Part shown: piece after piece, positions 27,771 to 35,183 of the stretch
Position numbering within the stretch: position 1 is the first letter of the stretch
Layout of the letters: every line of letters starts with the position of its first letter
DNA from: Acidobacteriota bacterium
GTDB taxonomy: Bacteria > Acidobacteriota > Terriglobia > Terriglobales > Acidobacteriaceae
Direction of reading: 5' to 3'
NCBI GenBank assembly: GCA_018268895.1
Contig: JAFDVP010000001.1
Location: 558,001-622,000, forward strand
Length of the DNA stretch: 64,000 nucleotides
Program-made: the position numbers and the translations under genes
Notes under the pieces: generated by a model
Told to the model about the DNA's origin: nothing
The model's database searches: none
What the model saw: only the letters and a program-made list of their open reading frames with translations

Positions 27771-29324
27771 ATGCGATGGAAAGACGACGACGGACAGGCA
27801 ATCGTTCTCGTGGCTGTAGCAGCCAGCTTCTTCCTCATAGGAGCAATTGGACTTGGCATCGACGGTTCACACCTCTACGCCCAGCGTCAGATGGCTCAGG
27901 CTGCCGCTGATTCCGGCGCGATCGCCGGCATCATGAGTATCTTCGACGGAACCTACAGCACTGGAGGAACCGCGTTTCCTCTCACGACGTTTACCTGCGG
28001 CACGACCGATGCCCGCACTCCCTGCGCCTACGTCAGCAAAAATGGCTTTGGAACTTCCGCAAGCGATACAGTCACCATCGACTATCCCTCGACGGCACCC
28101 GGGGTCTCTCTCGCCTCCGGAGTTCCTGCTAATCTCCTCCGTGTCACTGTCTCCCGTCAGGTCAAAACGACCATCCTGCGCATGCTCGGGATAGTCGGCG
28201 GTGGTGCTTCGGTCTCCACCGTCAAGGCCACTGCGACTGCCGCGATCGTCTCCGTCGCTTCTCCCATTCCCATTCTTGTTACTCATCCGACTCTCTCCGG
28301 TGCCTTCTCCATGAGCGGCAACCCTGCCGTCACCATCTGCGGGGGGCCGCACCGCAGCGTCCAGGTCAACTCCACCAGTTCCACTGCCAGTACATCCAAT
28401 GGAGCCAAGGCCACGATCAATCTTTCACATGCCGGGCCGCCCGATCCAGGCAACTGTACGACCGGTGCTGGCGCAGATTTTGGTGCCACTGGAGGCCCAT
28501 CCTCCGAACCCTTCGGCACCTTCACCGTAGGTAACGGCTCCTATGTAACCAAAGCTTCGCCGATTAAGGACCCACTCGCTAGCGTCGCCGAGCCAGGTCC
28601 GCCAATTCCTACGGGCTGGCCTACGATTACCCCACCCACAACCAAGTATGTTGCCGGGGCAACCGTACCCGGAGGAGGTACCTGCCCCACATCGGCTGGC
28701 TCGGCAGGTTGTACTCTCTGGAAGCCCGGCGTGTACAACGGAGGCATCGCTATTAGCGGCACAACTGCGCTGATGCAGCCCGGGATCTACTACATCAATG
28801 GCCCAGCCACCAGTGGCTCTGCCAAAGGCGCCGCGCTTTACTGCCACAGCAACTGCAATATGCAGATGGCGACGGGGTTTACTGATACCACCACAGGTAC
28901 AGGGTGGACTGGAAATGTCATGTTCTACAGCACAGGCAGTGGCAGTCCTGCCGCCGCCGGGGCCTTCAACCTCACCGCCAACGGAACGATCAATCTTGTC
29001 GGTGCTCCCACCACCTCCCCTTATAAGGGCATCCTTCTCTTTCAGGACCGTAACTCGCAGGGGAACAATACGCCATCAAAGAACCCGCACCAGATAGGCG
29101 GTGGAGGTGCGATGCAGCTTCAGGGAACGATTTACCTCAACAACACCACCATGACGTCCAGCCAATATCAGGAGCTCGATCTATCCGGCGGCTCCGGCAG
29201 CGGCACTACCATTCAAGGTGAGATCATCGTCGGTGTCCTCGCTCTCGGGGGAAATGGATCCATTACCATGAACCTCAACTCCACGCCGGCTTATACCGTC
29301 AATCAGATAGCCCTGGTCAATTGA
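27771..29324 (+). CDS. TadG-like Tad-locus protein with pilin-type N-terminus
   Basis: A 517-aa protein: an N-terminal TadG-type segment (DGQAIVLVAVAASFFLIGAIGLGIDGSHLYAQRQMAQAAADSGAIAG, about residues 7-55) anchors it in the membrane, and the remainder is a large Gly/Ser/Thr-rich extracytoplasmic domain with several Cys (CICGGPHR-like stretches). The pilin glutamate at +5 is absent, as usual for TadG. Last of the three pseudopilins in the operon; starts 12 nt after the previous stop with GAAGGAG upstream. Confidence 0.78.
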   Translation: MRWKDDDGQAIVLVAVAASFFLIGAIGLGIDGSHLYAQRQMAQAAADSGAIAGIMSIFDGTYSTGGTAFPLTTFTCGTTDARTPCAYVSKNGFGTSASDTVTIDYPSTAPGVSLASGVPANLLRVTVSRQVKTTILRMLGIVGGGASVSTVKATATAAIVSVASPIPILVTHPTLSGAFSMSGNPAVTICGGPHRSVQVNSTSSTASTSNGAKATINLSHAGPPDPGNCTTGAGADFGATGGPSSEPFGTFTVGNGSYVTKASPIKDPLASVAEPGPPIPTGWPTITPPTTKYVAGATVPGGGTCPTSAGSAGCTLWKPGVYNGGIAISGTTALMQPGIYYINGPATSGSAKGAALYCHSNCNMQMATGFTDTTTGTGWTGNVMFYSTGSGSPAAAGAFNLTANGTINLVGAPTTSPYKGILLFQDRNSQGNNTPSKNPHQIGGGGAMQLQGTIYLNNTTMTSSQYQELDLSGGSGSGTTIQGEIIVGVLALGGNGSITMNLNSTPAYTVNQIALVN

Positions 29325-29824
29325 GCCTTCCAGCGGAAGTCCTGTTTTGTTAGCCGGATGCCTGTAAAAAAGCTCAACAGGCTGCTGTCATCGAAGGAGC
29401 CGAGCAGCGCACCAAAGGCTTGAAGGAGCCGAACAGCGGATCGAAGGTTCGCGCTATACCAGCCTGGGCATCGCCCCACGGTATGTGAGTCAAGAGACCT
29501 GAAGGACTGAAAGCCCGTTCTATCTCTCCTCATAAGTAGGACAGGCCTTCACAGGTGCCCCAATCATGACGCGCAGCGGCATGATTGGGCTTCCACTGTC
29601 GTAGGTATGAGTTGAAGGCCAGCCGGAACGATAGAACTATCGCGCCAATGCAACCGGAGATATTTCCACAAGAAATTCTTGTCAAGCCCCGCTTCACCCA
29701 AGATCCAAACTAACCGGCACGAATCAAAGCAAATAAAAAATCTCACAAAACCGCCGATCAGTTCCCGCAAATCGATAAACTTAAATAAGACCCCAAAAAC
29801 TCGTTTAGCGAAGCCATTACTCTA
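29325..29824. other. Noncoding stretch with hairpin and short duplication downstream of tadG
   Basis: No supported gene. A near-duplicate GAAGGAGCCGA(G/A)CAGCG occurs at about 29394 and 29424. A perfect 10-bp hairpin (29559-29568 with 29580-29589, CCCAATCATG) has no T-run behind it. From about 29640 the sequence is more AT-rich than its surroundings. Confidence 0.4.
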
Positions 29825-29965
29825 ACCCCTCGATCGAAAGTGAGGGTTACCACTAACCCCTTTATTTTCTATATTTTGATACTTAACTCCTTTCGATGTA
29901 ATACTTTGCAAAATAGGCCCAGCCCTAACCCTAATCTTTTGAATACTTTGCACGAAATAATACGG
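29825..29965 (-). repeat. Imperfect AT-rich repeat units with GTTAG ends
   Basis: Read on the minus strand, directly after the stop of the TonB-like gene, at least three degenerate units of 27-40 nt follow each other. Each has a CAAAGTATT or CAAAATAT head, an AAAG middle and a GTTAG tail. AATACTTTGCA is repeated exactly at 29900-29910 and 29942-29952. Such intergenic elements appear to recur in Acidobacteriota; function unknown. Confidence 0.45.
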
Positions 29966-29970
29966 GGGGG

Positions 29971-31494
29971 TCACTGCTCCGCGGGAATAATCAGCAGCAC
30001 CTCAACCATCGATAGCTTGGTGCCCTGCCTCGCAGGCCGGAACTTCCACTGCATCAGCGAATCCAGCAGGAACTTCGCCTGCGTGAAGCCCTGCGGAAAG
30101 ACGAGGCCGAGCCGCTCGAACCGCCCGGCCAGATTCACGAAGCCATGAACGATCAGCGCATCGGCGGTATAGTCGTTCTCCGGCAGATGTGGCCGCAGAA
30201 TATCGTACGGCCACGGCGCCTCTGGCTTTATCACTGTTCCGCCTGTCGCTGCCTCCTCGCTGGCTGGCACCGTGTACTGCATGATCCAGTTCTTGCCCGT
30301 TCCTACATGCAGATACACCGTATACACCAGCCGGCCATGCCAGACGTCCACAACCTCTGGATATTCGTCGGTAACCGATGAGCCAACCACGACGACGCCA
30401 AACTGCCCGTCTTTCGGCATGGTGAGATGCGTCACCGAACCCTCATAACCACTTCCCAACCCCTGCCCTGTCCCCCCGGCACGATCGGTCCGTGATCCTG
30501 TTCCCCATTGGCCACCCTGACCCGAGCCTGCTCCGGCAGTATCTCCTCCATCATTCCCAGCTTGACCTTTCGCGCCTGCGCCAGCCCCTACACCCTGATC
30601 TCCGGTTTTGCCCGACCCCAGCTTTGCCGCACCACCCGACCCCGAACCCGCCGAAGCGTCTGGCCGCGTAGGCGCAAGCATCTGCGATGTTCCTCCCTGA
30701 GCGCTCTGGTTCGCCAGTGGAATGACAACATCTCCTGTAGCCCGCAGCGAGGAGAGCGAGATCACACGCGCAGGCGTTGGCTCCGCTATCTCCGCAGACG
30801 ATGTCGTCGGCACCTGCTTCGGGGCTTCCGGACCGCGCACAACCACCGGAGAGGTCGAGCCCGCGATAACAGGAACGGAGGAAGGGAAACGGGTCGAGGA
30901 GATGTTCACGTCGGCCAGCTTCGGTTCGCGGTTTGGCTTAATGACCGCCGGCCGCAAATCCGCAACCGTGATCTCCTGTGGTGGCGGTGCAACGATGGTC
31001 TTTGTCGGCAGATTGACCGGCGACCAGATTACCGCGACCGGAATTGGAATGGGCTGCAGGAGTTGGACATCAGGCGGAGCATCCGGCTGAATCAATGTCT
31101 GTGAGCGAACAGGAAGCTGTGCGAGCTGAGGTTGTGACGATGCTGGAGCCGAAGGTGCTCCGGCAGGGAGACGATCAGATGCGGAACCGGATGCCGATTC
31201 GGCAGAGGTTGCTGCCTCGAAGCGAGGTGCTCCAGCCGATGATGGGCTCGTGTATGCCTCTCTCGTCTCGATCTGTTTCTTCGGCATCTCTGGACGAGGA
31301 GCCTTTAAAAGACGTACGGTATAGCGCTCCTGCTCCAACCGGTCGTTCATCTGAGGGACGTGCCGAAGGCCCAGGAAGAGCAGGAAAAATCCCATCACGT
31401 GCACGACAAAAGAGACGGCTAGCGCAGACGGAGCGGTATGACGGGGTGGCTCTTCAGAGAAGAGGGTCGTGATGGAAGGTTTCATGGCAAACAT
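29971..31494 (-). CDS. TonB-like energy transducer domain protein
   Basis: About 507 aa. One N-terminal membrane helix (ALAVSFVVHVMGFFLLFLGL, about residues 22-42), a long Pro/Ala/Gln-rich low-complexity span (about 60-290), a Gly-rich segment (about 290-350), and a C-terminal domain containing VYTVYLHVGTGKNW and QWKFRPARQGTKLSMVEVLLIIP, which resembles a TonB C-terminal domain. It is on the strand opposite to the tad genes and divides the locus in two. I chose ATG at 31494 because GGGAG precedes it and because a sigma-54-like promoter (31541-31557) lies just upstream, which makes the longer frame from 31623 unlikely. Confidence 0.65.
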   Translation of the reverse strand: MFAMKPSITTLFSEEPPRHTAPSALAVSFVVHVMGFFLLFLGLRHVPQMNDRLEQERYTVRLLKAPRPEMPKKQIETREAYTSPSSAGAPRFEAATSAESASGSASDRLPAGAPSAPASSQPQLAQLPVRSQTLIQPDAPPDVQLLQPIPIPVAVIWSPVNLPTKTIVAPPPQEITVADLRPAVIKPNREPKLADVNISSTRFPSSVPVIAGSTSPVVVRGPEAPKQVPTTSSAEIAEPTPARVISLSSLRATGDVVIPLANQSAQGGTSQMLAPTRPDASAGSGSGGAAKLGSGKTGDQGVGAGAGAKGQAGNDGGDTAGAGSGQGGQWGTGSRTDRAGGTGQGLGSGYEGSVTHLTMPKDGQFGVVVVGSSVTDEYPEVVDVWHGRLVYTVYLHVGTGKNWIMQYTVPASEEAATGGTVIKPEAPWPYDILRPHLPENDYTADALIVHGFVNLAGRFERLGLVFPQGFTQAKFLLDSLMQWKFRPARQGTKLSMVEVLLIIPAEQ

Positions 31495-31540
31495 GAACTC
31501 CCGCCCGGTGATAGCGTTGGCCGGTCTGGAAGGGAAGATG

Positions 31541-31557
31541 TGCAATCCGAAGGCCAA
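31541..31557 (-). promoter_or_regulatory. Candidate sigma-54 promoter of the TonB-like gene
   Basis: On the minus strand: TTGGCCTTCGGATTGCA. GG and GC are 10 nt apart, the -12 half is perfect and the -24 half matches TGGC. The distance to ATG 31494 is about 47 nt. It is divergent to the cpaB promoter and would share the intervening activator sites. Confidence 0.45.
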
Positions 31558-31598
31558 CCGAAGTGCCTGTAAACGAAGCAAATGCAGCGGGAGGAGAT

Positions 31599-31626
31599 GG
31601 GATGTGTCAACAGGGCTATACATCCC
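31599..31626. promoter_or_regulatory. Candidate activator site between divergent sigma-54 promoters
   Basis: An inverted repeat, GGGATGT (31599-31605) with ACATCCC (31620-31626). Inside it is TGTCAACA (31605-31612), a TGT-N2-ACA dyad of the kind seen before cpaA and flp. It lies about 90-115 nt from the cpaB promoter and about 45-70 nt from the divergent one. Confidence 0.35.
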
Positions 31627-31712
31627 GGGACGGTGGTAAACATCGGGTCACACTTTGAGCAAGGGAGATCGCTTCAAACTGCTGATTCATGAGGAAGAGC
31701 CCCTCATTGGGT

Positions 31713-31728
31713 TTTGGCACAAGAATTG
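31713..31728 (+). promoter_or_regulatory. Sigma-54 promoter of cpaB-cpaC
   Basis: TTGGCAC-AAGAA-TTGC, a perfect match to the TGGCAC-N5-TTGC consensus with GG and GC 10 nt apart. ATG 31788 lies 60 nt downstream. This position rules out the in-frame ATG at 31689, which is upstream of the promoter. Confidence 0.8.
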
Positions 31729-31787
31729 CCAATGATCACACTGAAGGCAGAGTTGCTCCCTTTGAAGCAACTCCGACAGGTCCGTCA

Positions 31788-32639
31788 ATGAATAAAAGGC
31801 TGGTGGTCATTCTTCTCAGTGCGTTTGTGATCGCTGCTGCGTGCAGCTACATGGTCTACCGCGTCTTGGCCAAACGCATCGTGGGCTCGCGGCCGAGCAC
31901 GACACAGGTTGTGGTTGCCGCCAATGATATTAAGATCGGCAGCATCCTTAAAGAAGAGGACCTGAGGCTTTCCGACGTAAATGGAGAACCTTCGAAGGGT
32001 GTGTTAAGGACCACGAAGGAAGCTGTCGGCCGTGGTGTCATCTCGAATATCTATAAGAACGAGCCAATCCTCGACAACCGTCTGGCGGCAGTCGGTTCCG
32101 GTGGCGGCCTCGCTGCGACGATTAGCCCAGGTATGAGGGCCTGTGCGGTTAAGGTGGACGACGTCGTCGGCCTGGCTGGCTTCGTCACACCGGGACAACG
32201 CGTCGACGTACTGATTACGGGCAACCCTCCAGGAAGCAATGCTGCTGCCGAAGGTCCAAAGGTCCGTACGCTGCTGCAGAATATCCAGGTGCTGTCGGCG
32301 GGTACAGACATTCAGAAGGACGAAGAGGGCAAGCCGAAGTCAGTGCAGGTCGTCAACCTGCTGGTGACGCCGGAGCAGGCGGAAAACCTGAGTCTGGCCA
32401 GCAATCAAACACACATTCAGCTCGTATTGAGAAATCCACTCGACACGCAGATCGCCCAGCCACCTGGCACGGCGGTGGCGAACCTCTTCACCGGAGAAAA
32501 GACAGCGCCTCCTGCCCCGAAGCCCGCCCGTGCGGCCTCTCGCGCACTTCCGCTGCGATCGGACCGGGTGTATTTGGTTCAGGTCTTCAATGGATCGAAG
32601 CGGACGGATGAAAAATTTGTTTCGAGCGAGGACAAATAA
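31788..32639 (+). CDS. cpaB: CpaB/RcpC Flp pilus assembly protein
   Basis: A 283-aa periplasmic protein: membrane-anchored N-terminus (VVILLSAFVIAAACSYMVYRVLA), then an SAF domain (VVVAANDIKIGSILKEEDL, about 38-100), then the RcpC/CpaB domain with MRACAVKVDDVVGLAGFVTPGQRVDVLIT. CpaB helps the secretin or binds peptidoglycan in Tad systems. Start chosen from the promoter position and the signal-anchor. Overlaps cpaC. Confidence 0.88.
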   Translation: MNKRLVVILLSAFVIAAACSYMVYRVLAKRIVGSRPSTTQVVVAANDIKIGSILKEEDLRLSDVNGEPSKGVLRTTKEAVGRGVISNIYKNEPILDNRLAAVGSGGGLAATISPGMRACAVKVDDVVGLAGFVTPGQRVDVLITGNPPGSNAAAEGPKVRTLLQNIQVLSAGTDIQKDEEGKPKSVQVVNLLVTPEQAENLSLASNQTHIQLVLRNPLDTQIAQPPGTAVANLFTGEKTAPPAPKPARAASRALPLRSDRVYLVQVFNGSKRTDEKFVSSEDK

Positions 32640-34203
32640 AGTGCGAGTGCAAACGGGGATCTCGTTGAGTTCAATGTGTGTGTTGTGCTGTTCTGCCTTT
32701 ATTGCGTCTCCACTTCAGGCCCAGACACCAAGCGCCTCTCCCCAGGCATTGGTACAAGATGCAGCCAACGATCTAGTGGTAGCTGTGGGCAAGTCTGTAC
32801 TGGTTGACTCAGCACGTCCGGTGGAGCGAGTGGCGATTGGTTCTTCCGATGTTGCCGAGGCGACTGCCGTCAGTCGAGCTGAGGTGATGATCAACGGCAA
32901 GGCTCCGGGAGAGACCACTCTTATTGTGTGGCAGGAAGGAGGTAGCCGGCAGTTTTTCAACGTGAAGGTTCATGCCAACAACTCTGTCGCGGCAGACCAT
33001 CTCGATGCCCTGCGCCGTGAGCTACGGGCAGAGTTGCCTGGACAACCGTTACGAGTCTCTGCCGAAGGAGGGAATGTCTTCCTGCGCGGTACCGTGAAGG
33101 ATCTCGAAAGCTCCGACCGCGCCATACAGATAGCGTCAACTGCCGGGAAGGTCGTCAATCTGCTTTATGTCAATGTTCCACCGCCCGAGCCCCAGATTCT
33201 GTTGAAGGTTCGTTTTGCAAGCATCGATCGCACACGCGGCAAGTCGCTGGGTTTGAATGTCTTCAGCACGGGAGCGGGAAATACGATCGGATCGGTGACT
33301 ACCCAGCAGTTCTCTCCTCCTGGGCTAACCACATCGTCGTCGTCAACAACGAGCGATGGAAACACCTCCGCCACGTCTGTCTTCAATGTCACGAGCCTGT
33401 TGAACATATTTCTGTTTCGGCCCGATATCAATCTTGGAGCGACCATCCAGGCGCTGCAGACGAACGGTGTACTTCAGGTTCTTGCGGAACCAAATCTGCT
33501 GACCGCAAATGGGAAACAGGGCAGTTTCCTTGCTGGAGGACAGTACCCCTACCCCGTCGTCCAGGGCGTTACCGGAGGTGGGACCGGTGCTGTCACTATT
33601 CAGTTCAAGGAGTATGGCGTTCGCCTGAACTTTATTCCAACGATTACGCCTCGGGGGACGATTCGCCTGCAGGTAGCGCCGGAGGTCAGCGCGCTTGATC
33701 CCTCCAACGGAGTAACCATCTCCGGGTTTAATATTCCCGCACTGACAACGCGAAAGGTTAATACTGAGGTTGAACTGAGCCAAGGACAGAGTTTTGTCAT
33801 CGGCGGTCTGCTCGACAACCGCGAGACGAAGAACCTCTCGAAGATGCCGTACATTGGCGATGTTCCTATTCTGGGCAAGTTCTTTCAGTCCATGAATGTC
33901 AACCGCACAAACACAGAACTGATCGTTCTGGTCACGCCGGAGATCGTGAACCCGATACCCGCCGGCGCCGCAACACCAGAACTGAAGTTCCCGGAGAAAT
34001 TCCTTGAGCCCAACACGGCTGCACCGATGAGCAACCCTGTCAATGCAACTCCGGCGGCGCAGAGTGCAGCACCGCAGACCATTGCAGTTGAGAAGCTGGT
34101 GCGCAGCATGCAGCCGGAGACACCGTTAGTTATCGACAACTCATATGGTTCCTCGGGTATGGCAGGCAGTTCTGGAATGGGCGCTTCTGTTGCGGCGCAT
34201 TAG
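32608..34203 (+). CDS. cpaC: CpaC/RcpA secretin (outer-membrane channel)
   Basis: A protein of 520-530 aa. A signal peptide (ending ASPLQAQ), a pilus-formation N-terminal domain (about 60-130 with NDLVVAVGKSVLVD), a BON-type domain (LRVSAEGGNVFLRGTVKD, about 145-190), and a secretin core (about 280-440) with VLAEPNLLTANGKQGSFLAGG and the closing GDVPILGKFFQS. The C-terminus is a Ser/Ala/Met-rich tail. Secretins form the pore through which the Flp fibre leaves. ATG 32608 overlaps the end of cpaB; GTG 32641 right after the cpaB stop is an alternative. Confidence 0.9.
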   Translation: MKNLFRARTNKVRVQTGISLSSMCVLCCSAFIASPLQAQTPSASPQALVQDAANDLVVAVGKSVLVDSARPVERVAIGSSDVAEATAVSRAEVMINGKAPGETTLIVWQEGGSRQFFNVKVHANNSVAADHLDALRRELRAELPGQPLRVSAEGGNVFLRGTVKDLESSDRAIQIASTAGKVVNLLYVNVPPPEPQILLKVRFASIDRTRGKSLGLNVFSTGAGNTIGSVTTQQFSPPGLTTSSSSTTSDGNTSATSVFNVTSLLNIFLFRPDINLGATIQALQTNGVLQVLAEPNLLTANGKQGSFLAGGQYPYPVVQGVTGGGTGAVTIQFKEYGVRLNFIPTITPRGTIRLQVAPEVSALDPSNGVTISGFNIPALTTRKVNTEVELSQGQSFVIGGLLDNRETKNLSKMPYIGDVPILGKFFQSMNVNRTNTELIVLVTPEIVNPIPAGAATPELKFPEKFLEPNTAAPMSNPVNATPAAQSAAPQTIAVEKLVRSMQPETPLVIDNSYGSSGMAGSSGMGASVAAH

Positions 34204-34212
34204 TGACTAAGC

Positions 34213-34644
34213 ATGAAGGCGGCTACCCGTTGGTTTGCGGCACTCCTTTCCATGCATCGCGGCGGCAAGGCGCGCGCGCAATGCAGCATCGTCAATCGGA
34301 CTCGGCAGACGGAGCTGGCACGATTTGTCGATGTTGCCGGCGATGCGGCGAGTCGCCGCAAAGGATTGCTCGGGCGCGCAACTCTAGGCGAGGGAGAAGG
34401 TCTCTGGATCGTTCCATGTGAGGCGGTACACACCTTTGGCATGCAATTTCCCATAGATATTGTCTATGTGGACCGTCACAAGCGTGTAAGGAAGGTTCGA
34501 CACTCTGTGCCTGCGCGAAGGTTCTCGGCCTGCCTTTCTGCGTACTCCGTGATTGAACTGACGGCGGGCTCTGTGCGCAGAACAGGAACAAAGGACGGCG
34601 ATCAGCTGGAATTTACCTGTCATTCTCTTGAAGGGGAGCTATAG
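34213..34644 (+). CDS. DUF192-family protein (second copy in the tad locus)
   Basis: A 143-aa protein with the same DUF192 core as the copy at 25844: RRKGLLGRATLGEGEGLWIVPCEAVHTFGMQFPIDIVYVD, then VIELTAGSVRRTGTKDGDQLEF. There is no clear lipobox or signal peptide. It sits 9 nt after the secretin stop and before the flp promoter. Two copies in one pilus locus suggest a role in the pilus apparatus, but the biochemical function of the family is not known. Confidence 0.8.
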   Translation: MKAATRWFAALLSMHRGGKARAQCSIVNRTRQTELARFVDVAGDAASRRKGLLGRATLGEGEGLWIVPCEAVHTFGMQFPIDIVYVDRHKRVRKVRHSVPARRFSACLSAYSVIELTAGSVRRTGTKDGDQLEFTCHSLEGEL

Positions 34645-34666
34645 CATGCAGTTGAATTCGATCGGT

Positions 34667-34705
34667 TGTATACGTATCGCAGCATCCCGCTAGGCTTTGT
34701 ATACA
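34667..34705 (+). promoter_or_regulatory. Two TGTATACA-type dyads upstream of flp
   Basis: TGTATACG (34667-34674) and TGTATACA (34698-34705), 31 nt apart, about three helical turns. They are 82-120 nt upstream of the flp sigma-54 promoter. The flank TTTGTATACAC is shared with the site before cpaA. This is the classic layout for an NtrC-type activator. Confidence 0.45.
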
Positions 34706-34786
34706 CCAGTTCACATCTAAGACCCGGTTATTTGCCGCAGCAAAGATAAGGGTGTCTTTTTCAATCAGTTATATCTGCTACGAAAG

Positions 34787-34801
34787 TGGCACACCATTTG
34801 C
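34787..34801 (+). promoter_or_regulatory. Sigma-54 promoter of the Flp pilin gene
   Basis: TGGCAC-ACCAT-TTGC, a perfect -24/-12 match with GG and GC 10 nt apart. The flp ATG (34868) lies 67 nt downstream. Confidence 0.82.
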
Positions 34802-34867
34802 TTTGAAATAGTCAACCCAGTCAGAGACTGGAACTTTATGTGAACAAACACCCAGAGGGGGGATTGT

Positions 34868-35062
34868 ATGAAGAACAAGTTGTGGATGCTTTCGCTCAAG
34901 GTTCAAGATGTCCTGAAGAATGAAGAGGGTCAGGACCTTATCGAGTACGCGCTGGTTGTTGCTCTGGTTGCCCTGGCTGCCACCGCAGGTATGAATACTC
35001 TGGCAACCGGTATCAACACCGCCTTTACGAATATCGCTACCAAGCTGGGTCAATACACCTAG
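34868..35062 (+). CDS. flp: Flp/Fap-type major pilin
   Basis: A 64-aa Flp pilin. Leader MKNKLWMLSLKVQDVLKNEEG, then QDLIEYAL with glutamate at +5 and tyrosine at +6 after the glycine, and one hydrophobic helix (VVALVALAATAGMNTL), followed by a short tail. This is the subunit of the Tad fibre used for adhesion. GAGGGGGG lies just before the ATG. It is controlled by a sigma-54 promoter and followed by a hairpin. Confidence 0.92.
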   Translation: MKNKLWMLSLKVQDVLKNEEGQDLIEYALVVALVALAATAGMNTLATGINTAFTNIATKLGQYT

Positions 35063-35108
35063 TCGTCGTTGTAGGGCCAAGTCGAAACCAAGAACCTATC
35101 CCGGTGTC

Positions 35109-35151
35109 AGGAGGATGCGTATGTCGATGCTATCGGTATACCCATCCTCCT
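35109..35151 (+). terminator. Hairpin after flp, terminator-like
   Basis: AGGAGGATG (35109-35117) pairs with CATCCTCCT (35143-35151), with a further GTAT/ATAC pairing inside. No T-run follows (AAACAAC), so it may stabilise the flp mRNA instead of ending it. It lies 47 nt after the stop. Confidence 0.4.
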
Positions 35152-35183
35152 AAACAACTCAATAGTCTGGCCGTGACGAACCT

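Noticed and set aside
29559..29589. Perfect 10-bp hairpin after tadG as a terminator
   Set aside because: No T-run follows and it is over 200 nt from the stop; described only as a hairpin.
29930..29936. CCCTAA-like telomere motif
   Set aside because: Too short and in a degenerate repeat; no chromosome end is implied.
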